The notes: generated from the sequence alone by a model not told the origin. Counted from the first letter of the stretch, positions 47,464 through 59,815 are shown. The stretch is DNA of 64,000 nt from Brevipalpus yothersi (GCA_003956705.1 QZCP01000312.1:210703-274702), one strand, 5' to 3'. Program-made: numbers and translations.

Positions 47464-48870
47464 TAGAAATTAGAATTGGAATTAGCATTAACAAAGTCTT
47501 CCAACCTTTTAGCAGCTTCTTCACGGCTTGTTGATTTTCTCATATTATCACTGATTTTTTCAACATTTTTTTTGATTTGATCATTACTCAACACCTCTTC
47601 AATGGTACTCAGAAGCTTTTTTTCATCAAAATCCCAGATATTTATTCTTCGGCCCGCTTGCTTTTCCTCAATTCTTTGTGCATTGTCTAATTGATCGAAA
47701 AAATATGGAATCACGATCATTGGTCGAGCATGATACAATGTTTCCATTACAGTATTATTACCACCATGAGTAATTACTAGGTCTACCGTTTGTAGTATAG
47801 CGATTTGATCTACATACGGTTCTCGCCACATATTATCATAAAGTTCCAATTGATCACCACTGGCTCCAGTCGAAACAATGAATCGATGAGGAGACTTTGA
47901 TAAAGCCTTCAACAACATTCTCATTATATCATGATCCATAGATGCTAATGAGCCCATGGAAAAGAATATCAGTTTACCGGGAAGATTTTCCAATTTATCC
48001 GGGATGCTGAACTTTTTGTTACTCTCTCGAACACAAAAGTCGATGCGATACCAATTCGGATAGGTTGAACCGAATTCATGATAATCTAGATCCTCAGGAT
48101 AATGATAAAATCCCAAGTCAATAGAGTAATTGAAAAAATTTGCTGGATCAAATGCTTCGGCCCAATCATCTTTACCACATGATCTGTACCATTCTTCCAA
48201 TTTAGCTTTAGACACTGTCCATGCTTCTCTACAAGCATTATGATAATCTTCAAACAGCTCTGGATCATTCAGTTTTGTACTGAATCCTGCAAATGCTGGA
48301 ATCCCATCAGGATAGAGTACAAGTGGACTCAAGGAAGCAATTGAAACACTTGGTAAACCACTTTCATCAATGCATGGAAATTTTAAGACAAGATCTGAAA
48401 CAATCACATCGATTCCTCACGTTCCATTCAGTACCTTGGCTATTGCTTTGTCAAGTTGAGGATAAAGTGCTGTAGTGACCGCAAAACGTTGACGATCTTC
48501 AGGGGTGAATCGGCGATATCTTTCGACACCATCAAATCGAAAGAGGCGTGAATTCATTCTTGTCCAATCATTCATGAGCTCAGCATCGTCTGTACCAAAA
48601 ATTTCCTCATCAAATGGAATGTATTCGAAGCCATGACCATCAATAATTTCTCGAAACGCTTCTCTCTGAGCAAACAATATCTTGTGTCCACGCTTCTTTA
48701 GTAGATCACCAAAACCGATGCAACAATTCAGATGACCTCTCCTGTTGACAATAATAATGATAATAATTCTCGAGTTTAAAACTGAAAATGTGACTGCATG
48801 AGTTTCCAAATAGGTTTGGATACACTTACGCTGGAATCGAGGTGATCAAGATACAAAGTGAGTGGGTCAT
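47463..48870 (-). pseudogene. UDP-glycosyltransferase A, one nonsense codon
   Basis: Exon 1 (48830-48870) encodes MTHSLCILITSIP and the first two bases of an Ala codon. GTAAGTG ... CAACAG is removed and exon 2 (47463-48741) continues RGHLNCCIGFGDLL. The only lesion is an in-frame TGA at 48417-48419 (codon 122). The rest of the GT-B enzyme follows at once: GIDVIVSDLVLKFP, SMGSLASMDHDIMRML, the donor-site motif THGGNNTVMETL and DQLDNAQ. A fragment at 61243-61284 carries TTA at this codon, so TGA looks derived from a sense codon. It may be a nonsense allele, a recent pseudogene or an assembly error. Family role: transfers sugar from a UDP donor to small lipophilic acceptors in the cytosol. No signal peptide or membrane tail. 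Confidence 0.88.
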
Positions 48871-49278
48871 ATTCATGAGAAAATTAAAATTGATCAACTT
48901 TATTTAGGACACTCGTTCAAATCCTCAACGGAGAAAGTAAAACAACAAAATCATCTGTTATGTATGAATTTATGTGTGCTGGAATGCCAATTATTTGCAT
49001 TGGCAATCTCATGGATGATTATAAAAACAATTGATTTGATGGATAAGCGAAGTGAAAGTGAGCTTGTCAGTTTGTTTAATCAGAAGCAATTATTGATATG
49101 CAGCCTTCAAGATAATATGATTTGTTTATCTTCCCTCGATCTCGTTATGCTCGATGTCTCACTTTGGACAAGAGGTTTAATTCCCCCATCCACCCTCAAA
49201 ATTCTCTGAATGGACCAATTAGGAGTAGAACGCTCTGTTACCGCGAGAAACTTCAAATGAATCAGCCAGATAATCGAT

Positions 49279-50698
49279 TCAGGATGGAGTTTCTTGAGGT
49301 TTCTTTCCTGGGCGACGATTAGCTTTGACAAAGCCTTCAACTTTTTTGGCAGCTTCTTCCCGGCTTGTTGATTTTTTCATATTTTCACTGATTTTCTTGA
49401 CATTTTCTCTCATTATATTATCATTCAAGACCTCTTCAATGGTAGTGAGTAGCTTCTCTTCACTAAAGTTCCAAATATTGATCCGGCGACCAACTTGCTT
49501 CTCTTCAGCTCTCTGGGCATTGTCTAGTTGATCAAAAAAGTATGGAACTATAATCATTGGTCGAGCATAGTAGAGCGTCTCCATCAATGAATTATTACCA
49601 CCATGAGTGATTACTAAATCAACTGTTTGTAGTATTGCTATTTGATCCACATAAGGTTCTCCCCACATATTGTCATAAAGTTCCAATTGATCACCACAAG
49701 CTCCAGTAGAAACAATGAATCGATGAGGAGACTTGGACAGAACTTCTAACAACATTCTCATTATCTCATGGTCCATGGAAGCTACAGAGCCCATGGAGAA
49801 GAAAATGAGTTTGCCTGGAAGATTTTGTAATTTTGAAGGTATCTCAAACTTTTTTCGACTTTCTCGAACACAAAAGTCAACACGATACCAGTTCGGATAT
49901 GTAGGTCCAAATTCATGATAATCCAAGTCATCAGCATAGTGATAAAATCCCAATTCAGTATCAATATCGGCAAATTTAATCGGATCAAATTCATCTGCCC
50001 ACTTGTTCTTTCCACATGATCTATACCAATTCTTCATTCGATCTGTCAACACTGAATATGCTTCTCTGTACACTTTGTAGTAATCGTCAATAATTGCTCG
50101 ATCTTTGAGCTTTGTACTAAATCCAGTCCATGCAGGTACACCATTGGGATAGAGAACCAGAGGATTGAATGAAGCAAGCTTAACACATGGTATACCAGAA
50201 TCATAGAGGCTGGGGAACTTAACGACCATATCTACCACCATGACATCAATGTTTGGTGTGTCTCGGAGAACTTTTTCCAAAGCTTCATTAATCATAGGAT
50301 ATTCTATCATCAATTCACCATAACGCTCACGATCTTCTTGTTCAAATTGACGATACCTTTCAACACCATCGAATCGGAAGAGATGAGCATTACTCTTTGT
50401 CCATTGGGCAAAATGATCTTTTTCTTCTGTTTCGAAAATTTTCTCATCAAACGGAATGAACTCGAAGCCATGGTTTTCAGCAAGATCTCGAAAAGCTTCT
50501 CGTTGAGTGAATAGTATGCTGTGTCCACGAGTTTTGAGTAGATCACCAAAACCAACGGAACAATTAATATGGCCTCTCCTATCGGATAATAATTGGCAAG
50601 AAATTCTGGTCAATTCACAGATCGATGAAGATTGAGTTGAAATTGCTTTTCAAGCAAACTTACGCTGGGTTTGCAGATATGAGCACACGAAGTGGCAT
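49279..50698 (-). CDS. UDP-glycosyltransferase B, intact, 444 aa
   Basis: Exon 1 (50664-50698) encodes MPLRVLISANP plus two bases. The intron (50579-50663, GTAAGT ... GATAG) splits an Ala codon. Exon 2 (49279-50578) runs to TGA. H15 in ARGH sits where GT-B UGTs place the catalytic base. The C-terminal domain has SMGSVASMDHEIM, LYDNMWGEPYVDQIAIL, H337 in THGGNNSLMETL and D361-Q362 in FFDQLDNAQ, the UDP-sugar site. Length fits bacterial macrolide-type glycosyltransferases. There is no signal peptide and no C-terminal membrane anchor, unlike animal ER UGTs, so it should be cytosolic. Expected role is glycosylation of small lipophilic compounds (detoxification); the substrate is not predictable. 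A TCAGT motif lies upstream on the minus strand near 50845. It is the only undamaged copy in the window. Confidence 0.93.
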
Positions 50699-51503
50699 GT
50701 TCCTGGGATGTAATGAAATTTCAAAAAAATCAAGCAAGTTGCATGAGTTGAACACAAGTTAGTAAGTTATTTGAATGGAAAGTGAGAAGTGAGAAGATCT
50801 CAGAGAAATAAGCAATAAAAATAGGTATAAAAACTTTGCAGCGCACTGAGTTATACATGTATTACATGGTAATGAAATGGATAGAGTATAATGAATTCTG
50901 GTTCAAAGATAAAGAGATCATTTTTGACAAGCGCTTGAGAATTTCCAACAAACTGTGATAAAATGGCTGATTTCAACAGAGAAAAGCTTTCAACCCTGAA
51001 ACCACTTCATCCAGTGGTTCACCCTGAAATTGATGCAAACATTTTCACTCAACGGTGCAATTCTGGCATTCAGATAAAATTCAAGGCTAATCACGGAAAT
51101 TGAAAGCTATCAGATTGTTTTCAGCAATTGTTCAGTGTTTCCATCATTTCACGGGCAAAATGGTTAAAATTTGTGCAAAAGACACTCGATCTTATGATCA
51201 ATTAAGTGAACATGAACTCAATCATCATTTGTTCATGATGAGAGAGATTAAAATGCACTTCTTGGTCTATCGACTTGATGCCTCCTAAAACAATTATGTT
51301 GCCCCATCGAAATGCAAAAATTTTTTTGATGAATGATGAATGAACCTGGATTCCCAGAGAGCAATATCATTTCAAAGAACTCTAAATTTTGTGGGCATCC
51401 ATTGATGAATTACCATTCTAACAGTATCTGACTTGTATGTCTTGGACCATTATTCTTCCACCGATAAACTATTGATAGCTTGAATAAGTCCGTTTAGATG
51501 AGA

Positions 51504-51505
<2 letters not shown>
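50699..51505. other. UGT-B 5' flank; no other gene seen
   Basis: The first 250 bases are repeated at about 63670-63845, upstream of the decayed UGT-E, so the promoter region was duplicated with the gene. No other coding sequence seen. Confidence 0.5.
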
Positions 51506-51556
<51 letters not shown>

Positions 51557-51563
51557 GAGAGAG
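51506..51563. repeat. (GA)n microsatellite
   Basis: A GA run of about 58 bases with one GC interruption, between UGT-C and UGT-B. Confidence 0.96.
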
Positions 51564-51723
51564 CTTGGGACACCGATTGTACTCTGGGCATTAAACAAGA
51601 TATACATGATCGCTGACCGATGAATATACCGATAAATCTGGTCATGGAGAAACAATCTGGTGAAGAGGATAAGAAGAAATCAAAATTCAAAGAGCATTCT
51701 ACAACAAGATGACTGGAACCAGC

Positions 51724-53144
51724 CTATCGGTCAATCTTGTTCTCATGAAGAGATTTGATTTTGACGAATTTTTCGATCTTTTCTACCGCTTCTTCACGGC
51801 TGGTAGATTTTTTCATATTTTGACTGATTTTCTTGACATTATCCTTGATCTGATTATCACTCAAGACTTTTTCTATTGTGTTTAAGAATTTTTCCTCTTC
51901 GAGCTCCCAAATATTGATTCTACAACCAACTTGCTTCTCTTCAGCTCTCTGGGCATTGTCTAGTTGATCGAAAAAGTATGGAATTATGATCATTGGTCGA
52001 GCATAGTAGAGCGTCTCCATCAATGAATTATTACCACCATGAGTGATTACTAAATCAACTGTTTGTAGTATTGCTATTTGATCCACATAAGGTTCTCCCC
52101 ACATATTGTCATAAAGTTCCAATTGATCACCACAAGCTCCAGTAGAAACAATGAATCGATGAGGAGACTTGGACAGAACTTTTAACAACATTTTCATTAT
52201 TTCGTGGTCCATGGAAGCTACAGAGCCCATGGAGAAGAAAATGAGTTTGCCTGGAAGATTTCGTAGTTTAACAGGAATATCGAACTTTTTTCGGCTCTCT
52301 CGAACACAAAAGTCGATACGATACCAATTTGGATAAGTATGACCGAATTCATGATAATCCAAGTCATCAGTATAATGATAAAACCCAAGTTCAGTATCAG
52401 TGTCCTCATATTTCACTGGCTCGAATTCATCCGCCCAATCATCTTTACCAGCTGATCTGTACCAAGCTCTCATCCGATCACTTACACTTGACCATGCATC
52501 TCTGAGCAATGAATGATACTCTTCAAACAGTTTCGGATCTTTTAGCTTTGTGCTGAAGCCAGCCCAAGCCGGAATCCCATTTGGATAGTGACCGAGAGGA
52601 CCGGAGGAGCAAAGTTTCACGCAAGGTATGCCACAGTCAGAAATGCTGGGGAAACTTTGTGACCATATCTGTTACTATCACATCAATGTCCGGTGTTTGT
52701 CGGAGAACTTTAGCCAGAGCTTTATCAACCAGTGGATAACTACTCATGATCTCACCATAACGTTCAAGATCTTCCTCGGTGAAGTGACGATACCTTTCAA
52801 CACCATCTAATCGGAAGAGATGAGAATTTTTTGCTACCCACTCGTTAAAATACTCTGGATCCTCATTTTCCAAAATTTTCTCATCAAATGGGATGAATTC
52901 GAATCCATGTCCATCAATGATATCTCTGAAGGCTTCACGTTGAGTGAATAGTATTTGATGTCCACGCTTTTGGAGCAAATCTCCAAAACCCACTGAACAA
53001 TTTATGTGGCCTCTCCTGTTCGAAAATGAAAAGATTCTTGTCAGACAATAACGATACGAGACAATAATTTGTTGTTTGAAATCAGAATGAGAAAAATTTT
53101 TGAACTTGCCCTGGAACTGCAGTAATGAGCACTCGAAGTGCCAT
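51724..53144 (-). pseudogene. UDP-glycosyltransferase C, one-base insertion, GC-AG intron
   Basis: Exon 1 (53110-53144) encodes MALRVLITAVP plus two bases. The donor is GCAAGT, not GT, and the acceptor is CGAACAG; the exon 2 start (53015) and phase match the paralogues. The frame runs to DMVTKFP and then breaks: a run of four C (minus strand, 52648-52651) where three are expected shifts into a stop. One base less restores SISDCGIPCVKLCSSGPLGH and the full donor domain (THGGNNSLMETL, DQLDNAQ, ending NKIDR). Length and motifs otherwise equal UGT-B. A homopolymer indel may be real or a consensus error. A near-identical tract with B and D suggests gene conversion. Confidence 0.88.
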
Positions 53145-53606
53145 GATTACATTCTCTATGTAGTTAAGATGGAATTGACTATGGTAAGTTGAACAATTGG
53201 TGATGATTAAAGTTGGTTGATTCACATGTACATGATGGTATGATGGTAAACTTGAAACTACGAGAGCTCAAATCAACTGGACCTTTACTAGTATTGCAGT
53301 GATCAAACAGATAAGTCTGGCAAAAAATTTTAATAAATTAATATCACTGAGCAATCTTGAAATCTCAAGAAATTTCAACATAAAATACTCCAAATTTACC
53401 TATCCGATAAAATATTCACCTCCTGACGATGCAGGTATGGATTTAATTTTAGATGAGGTGTGATAGACTACTAAAGGACCATCACTCATTAAGTTAGACT
53501 ACTTTTTTCACACACAAAATAGTTTTTTTTGACACGATAGCATGATGCACAATTAGCAGTAGAATTGATTTTAATCACTTTCCAGGCTACTTTAGGTTAC
53601 ACAAAT

Positions 53607-53646
<40 letters not shown>

Positions 53647-53773
53647 AGCTACAGTTGTCATAATTTATTTATCAGTTTTCTCAAGTGCTGTTTCGTTTTG
53701 ATAGCATAGTAATTTAGAAAAAAGATTAGATGGAGGGAAGAGATTCTGTAGATGAAAATCTAGTGACAAAAAG
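53145..53773. other. Intergenic; (GA)n at 53611-53644
   Basis: Spacer between UGT-D and UGT-C with a pure GA run. No coding sequence or convincing promoter motif seen. Confidence 0.5.
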
Positions 53774-55221
53774 TCAACAGTATATGACAGTAGCTGTATC
53801 GATCCGATAAGAATCCTTAATTTCTAACTTTGATGCAAGTTTAGCTTCAACAAACTTTTCGATTCTCTTTGCTGCGTCCTCACGACTTGTTGATTTTTTC
53901 ATATTTCCACTGATTTTCTTGACATTTTCTCTCATTATATTATCATTCAAAACCTCTTCAATGGTGATTAGCAACTTCTCTTCACTAAAGTTCCAAATAT
54001 TGATCCGACGACCAATTTGTTTCTCTTCAGCTCTTACAGCATTGTCTAGTTGATCAAAAAAGTATGGAATTATGATCATTGGTCGAGCATAATACAGTGT
54101 CTCCATCAATGAATTATTACCACCATGGGTGATTACTAAATCAACTGTTTGTAGTATTGCTATTTGATCCACATAAGGTTCTCCCCACATATTGTCATAA
54201 AGTTCCAATTGATCACCACAAGCTCCAGTAGAAACAATGAATCGATGAGGTGACTTGGACAGAACTTTTAACAACATTTTCATTATTTCGTGGTCCATAG
54301 ATGCTAGAGAGCCCATGGAAAAGAAAATGAGTTTACCAGGAAGATTTCGTAGTTTAACAGGAATATCGAACTTTTTTCGGCTCTCTCGAACACAAAAGTC
54401 GATACGATACCAATTTGGATAAGTATGACCGAATTCATGATAATCCAAATCTTCCGGATAGTGATAAAATCCGAGTTCCGTTAAACAATGTACAAATTTC
54501 ATAGGATCAAATTCGTTAGCCCAATCCTCTTTTCCACATGATCTGTACCAATCTTTCATCTGATCACTCACATTAGACCATGCATTTCGGTACACTCCAC
54601 GATATTCTTGGATCAGTGATATATCTTTCAGCTTTGTACTGAAACCAGTAAATGGTGGAATACCATCAGGATAAAGGACCAGAGGATTCAAAGAGATAAG
54701 AGGAATACTTGGTATACCACAATCGGTGATGCTAGGAAATTTTGTCACAACATCGGTTATAACTACATCAATACCTGGTTTCACTGAAAACTTTCGCCAA
54801 CGCTTTATCAATTAAAGGATGATCTTTCACATGCTCTCCGAAACGTTCGCAATCATCCTTGGTGAATCGACGGAATCTTTCCACACCATCATTTTGGAAC
54901 ATGTGGCAATTTCTTCTCAGCCATTCACTGTAAGGCTCTGATTCCTCAGCTCCAAAAATTTTCTCATCAAAAGGAACAAATTCGAAACCATGGCTCTCAG
55001 CCATTTCTCGGAATGCTTCTCTCTGTGCAAAAAATATAGTATGTCCACGTTCCTTGAGTAGCTCTCCAAATGCAAGAGCACAATTCAAATGACCCCTCCT
55101 GTTGGATTGTTCAATCTATCAGAATTCATCTCATTCATGAGGGTAATTTCTTTTAGTGTAGGATCGGACTAGTTACTTACGCAGGTATTGCTGTGATGAG
55201 TACACGGAGTGATTTTTTCAT
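53774..55221 (-). pseudogene. UDP-glycosyltransferase D, frameshift at residue ~121
   Basis: Exon 1 (55181-55221) encodes MKKSLRVLITAIP plus two bases, with GTAAGT donor; exon 2 starts at 55098 after GTTGGATTGTTC-type sequence ending CAACAG and reads RGHLNCALAFGELL. The frame holds to KALAKVFSE. At about 54775-54781 it shifts into PGIDVVITDVVTKFPS. Comparison with the paralogues (V-L-x-x-T-P-x-I-D-V) favours loss of two bases; a one-base gain is also possible. Downstream the donor domain is complete (THGGNNSLMETL, DQLDNAV). The break falls at the same aligned residue as the nonsense codon of UGT-A. First gene in the direction of transcription of the array. Confidence 0.87.
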
Positions 55222-56753
55222 TTCGAAACTATTTAAGAACAATTAAGAAACGATTCACTTGATAAAAATTACAAAGGACTGAAAATGATCATTCAAATCT
55301 AGTATAACTATAAATGCATGGAAAAAGCTTACATGCTTGTATGTGGCAATATTTTCTTCTTCCAAACATCATCTGTAATGCTGATAAGAGTGTGATCATT
55401 ATCTAGAGCACTCAAGATGGCACAATTTACTCCAGAGAAGTTCTTTGATCAGTAAGTGTAAAAGTTTCGTGTATTTTGACTTTATTTGTTCAAATTCTGA
55501 CCAAATTATTGCAATTTATTGTATGTAATGTATAAATCGAAACACCCGGTTCCAGGTAAGTATCTATTTAATTTTAGTGATGATACATTTACTTTCAACC
55601 AGCATAAGGATTCATTTTTCATGCATTGTAATTTGACATTAACACCCATTTAATTCGCAGTCACAGGCCAAAGCATTGAGCATCATTCTGAACAAGCAAT
55701 TCGAGAGGAAAAAATGAGTCCAACTAAAGTTCTTTGTTGTGGTTCCAGTCCTGTTTGGCATTTAATCTGTTGTTTGACAATCTGTTTGCCAGATGAAATT
55801 GATGACCATCATCCATATTGTTGATCAACCTCGTTTTTTGAGATTCCAATAGTCTCTACCTGTTCAACTGCCCTGATGAAATATCATTACGATCATCGTT
55901 AAAGCCTCACATAACATGTCCATCAACATATCATCCCACCAATGATATGATTATCATCTGAATCATATCAAATGAATAATTGGTCACAATTCATTCAACA
56001 TACTTGATGATTTTTTGCCTTGAGATGTATTATAAAAAAAATGTTCATTTTTCTACACCAATGTTGAGAAAATTGGAAAAAATTGTATCTCAAATATTAG
56101 ATATCTAGAACACTCTCACACATGATCGGAATTCTTCCGATAACTATCAAAATAATCGGAACTCTCAAAATGAGACAATTTTCAGGAACTTTTTCTCATC
56201 TCAAAAGTTATTTTCCTCTATTTTCCTTGAGAAAAAATTCTTTTGCCAAATTGGAAAAATCAATGAGGTAGCTGACATGATTGTTTTTTCTCAATTGGTC
56301 GCTGGTCGTTGAAGAGGTAAGATGACTTCTTTGCTCAGTTTGGGTGGGAGTGGATCGCGCCCAACTGGATTCGCTGCGTGCGGCGGTCGTTGGGAACTAC
56401 TCCCATCTCTAGTTGTCAGGAACCTACGCCCGATTTTTCATTCTTTTAGATGAATTTGAAACACTATATTCACTCTTCAGAGAGAAACTTTACATTTTTT
56501 CTTAGAGAGCTGTAGGAAAGATGCGATAAAAAGAGTAAGAGAGTTGAAAAGAGGAAAGACAGAGAAAGTGGGAGATGACGAGGACAAGAGAAAAAGTGTG
56601 CAATAAGAATAGGATAGAGGAGGAGAAAGAGAAAGACAAAAAGGAAGAAGAATAAAGGATGAGAAGAGGAACCCCCGAGAAGAGTGAAGATTATCAATCT
56701 AAATCAAATATATTTTGTATATTTTCAGGGATTCAAACAATTTTCAAATAAAA
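55222..56753. other. No gene seen
   Basis: Spacer upstream of UGT-D and of the HTH-DDE-SWIM gene. A small GC-richer patch lies at 56340-56410. A TTTCAG at 56723-56728 just before the transposase ATG suggests an unseen upstream (possibly non-coding) exon. Confidence 0.45.
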
Positions 56754-59353
56754 ATGGGCGAAAGATGCTATGATTGCAACAATTTGATATATTCAATGAA
56801 GAACAAGGGAGTCAAGATCTATGACTTGGATGGGCCCATGCAAAGATTCTTCAATAGATCTAATCCTAAATCAATAGGAAGATCATCAGTCAAAGTCTGT
56901 CAGACATGCCGAGCAAAATTCGATAATTCATTGAGGAGGGCTTCTGAGCTTCCATCTTTGGATGAACCAGGACCCTCCGGCATTCAATTCCCATGTAGTA
57001 GGGGCCAGAATATTGATGAGAAGGTAATGAGGGTATACATGTATATTGTTTTCTCTTGTCACTATTCAACAATTCTTTGCTTACAATCAACAGGTCCCTC
57101 AAGATTTTCCAAGTGATGGCAGTAGTGATACTGAGCTTCTCAGCCAAAGCTTCCACTCTATGAGCGTTTCATCACCTCTTAATCCTTCAAGTCCATTCCA
57201 TGTATCACCAAGGCATGAGCACTCCTGGGGTCAAGATCATGAGCATACTGAAGGAGAGGAGGATGACAGACAAGAAGGGGAGAGTGATGGAGGTGGAAAC
57301 GAAAGTGGAGATGGTAGTGGCGATGAAAATGAAGGAGAAAGTGGAGATGAAAGTGGAGATGGTGGTGGAGATGAAAGTGAAGGAGAGAGTGGAGATGAAA
57401 GTGGAGATGGAAGTGGAGATGATCCATCTTATGAGCCTCCTAGAGAACGAGAGCATGACATTAATAATGAAGATGACTACACCATCAAGACTATTTCGAG
57501 TCATCATCTGTGCATATATGGCTGTCAGCCATCACGACTCATGAATGTTCCTGAGAGAGTGAGAGAAGAAGCCGCAATGTTCAGGATCTTCGTACCCAAA
57601 GGGGCTCGTTTCTGTGTGATACATGAAAGAGATTCATTCAACATGGATGATGCCAATATGAGCCCGTATGATTTGAGCCGTCAAGAGCTTGAGCAGTACA
57701 TCACGCTCATTTTGGGTTTCATGCGAGATCGAGGTCACATCCAGATTCCAACCAGGGCCAATGAAAATGCTGCTCTCCTCAGAAATCTTACGTCATTAAC
57801 CTGGGCCCACTTCTCTGATCTAGTATCTTACATCAATACTCCACAGCCTCACCAGAACCTAGGTGCCTATTTGTTCCGAATGAGATCTGGACAGCCCCTA
57901 GATCGCGTTGCAACCCTGTTCGGCTACACCAGAACAACTTTCAATCGTAGAATGGATGATGTGATGAATGATCTCTCCATGAATTTCAAGCCTCAATATC
58001 TCGGGTTGAGACATCTCAATAACGAGCAAGTGTGGGATCATACCACCCATACATCTAGAACTCTCTTGCTAGATGAGACTCAGCTTCAAAACCATTCAAA
58101 AATAACTGTTTGGGATGGAACTTACGTCCATATAGGGAAGAGTTCCAACATCCGAGTACAGCAGCGAACATACTCGACCCAGAAAAAGACTAATCTCATC
58201 AAACCGATGATTTGTGTACTCCCTGATGGATACATTCTTGATATTTTCCCATTAAATGATGCAACTAGCAATGACGCTACCATCATGGACAAAATTCAAC
58301 AAGGGGCTCAGTTTGCAGACTACTTCGTGCGGGGTGATACCTTCGTTTTCGATAAAGGATTCAGGGATGTAGCAAATACATTGAGAACAAAAGGGTTCAA
58401 GGTCTACATGCCTTCCTTCGGTCGAAGAGGGCAGCAGCTGACAAGTCGTGAAGCGAATGAGTCTCGCAGGTAAGTTGATGTTTGATCACGGATTGTTCCA
58501 CGAAAAGTAATGCTTATCCAAATACACACAGAGTAACAAAGATCAGATTCATCGTTGAGTGGGCTTTTGGTAGAACTAAGAGCCAATTCAGGATGACTGT
58601 ACAGCTACTGAGCAACCTGAGTGTTGCAAAGTTCGTTACTCAGCTCGAAATACTCTGCGCTATCATAAATAAGTATCATCCCAGAGTGGTTGCTGATCGA
58701 CAACATGAAAGAGCGATCTGTGAGCGCATAATCACCAGAATGGAAATCGAAAATAGGCTACTCGCTCTTATTCAAGCTCAAAGTCTTTTCCGAGTTCAAA
58801 ATTCTTTCAGGCTCTATGATCCAGCAGAAAACCTGATCTGACCTCTCACTGGAAACGAGCCCTATTTTCTTGCAACTGGAAAATACTACTTGAAACTGAT
58901 AGATTCTTATAAAGCGAGGTTTAGACAAATGAACCTTCAACTTGAGGTGAGCTGAATATTCATTTCCGAAGTCAAGTTTTTTAAACATTCCTCGTTTTTT
59001 TTCAGTTCCAGATACACCAATTCTCAGCCTCTATTAACTACGAAAACTACGATATAGAAGTCCAGCAACCATTTCTATTTCGTGTGAGGATGTGCTCTAG
59101 GCACCGAAAAAATATGAAATGGCAAGTTTTCATCTTGATGGACCCTGAAGCTGAGGGACTAGAGCAAGTGGAAGAATGGTATTGCAAATGTAAAAGTGGT
59201 CTGAGAACCGTCAGTCCATGCTCACACGCATTTGTTGCAATAATGATTATGAGTACTGGATTCACTGGTCGAGTTCCAAATCGCAGGCTTGGTGAGCTAT
59301 TCGGAGAGATTGAGGATGATGAAAGCGGTTCGGATATGGGATTGGATGACTGA
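56754..59353 (+). pseudogene. HTH-DDE-SWIM transposase, one in-frame TGA
   Basis: Exons 56754-57023, 57094-58469, 58532-58946 and 59006-59353 join in frame with GT-AG introns of 59-70 bases. The N-terminus has a possible zinc site (C5, C8, C49, C52). An acidic Gly/Ser/Glu/Asp run covers about residues 153-200. A helix-turn-helix (RMRSGQPLDRVATLFGYTRT) at about 350-385 precedes a DDE_Tnp_4-like domain with D431 (VWDGTYVHIG), D510 (VFDKGFRD) and E558 (VEWAFGRTK). The C-terminal zinc finger is SWIM type (C747, C749, C759, H761). The one fault is TGA at 58839-58841 (codon 652), between the catalytic and SWIM parts; similarity to the relic at 30.4-30.9 kb resumes right after it. The truncated protein would keep the whole catalytic domain. 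A separate SWIM protein starting downstream is an alternative reading. Confidence 0.82.
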
Positions 59354-59734
59354 TCACCTGGACATTACCTCAGAGAAAACTATCAAATGTTTTTGTATAT
59401 ATTATCAGAACCTTTCTTATTACTTTGAAAATAGATGTCTTTTGTAGAATTAATATGCAAAGTCAAACTTGGACTCGAATTCCTCCTAACAAATAAAAAC
59501 CCACTGTTGATCAACTTTTCTCAACAACCTGGGTATGAAACCTATATCATCCCGTCACATTTTTTCCAATGATTTCAAGACCATCGCGATTATTCAGAGT
59601 TCACGACATTTCTTCACCATCAATAAGAATAAAATGAAGGCTATTCATGAGGCATCTCGTGTGATATACCATCGGCTATTTTTCAGAGAAATCCGGGAGC
59701 TTCTTAGCAAAACAACTGACACCACGTGAAGGTG

Positions 59735-59815
59735 AAGCTCATGTCAGTCTTGGACAGTTTTTTAGGTGGTCGTCCTCGCTTCCACCTCGAACAGTTTTTT
59801 CAAGTGGTTGTCCTT
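59735..59815. repeat. Two-copy tandem of about 38 bases
   Basis: CTTGGACAGTTTTTTAGGTG and CTCGAACAGTTTTTTCAAGT begin two adjacent units. A third copy lies at 29535 at the same position relative to the accessory ORF, confirming that both accessory regions share ancestry. Confidence 0.65.

Noticed and set aside
48410..48425. Idea that TGA is read as an amino acid, given in-frame TGA in both UGT-A and the DDE transposase
   Set aside because: UGT-B and two of the secreted genes end at TGA in the expected place, and the fragment at 61250 has TTA at the UGT-A site, so ordinary nonsense mutation is simpler.
57179..57544. Several long frames overlapping the transposase acidic region
   Set aside because: They are shadows of a GGWGATGAAAGT-like low-complexity stretch; the reading that splices correctly on both sides is the DDE gene.
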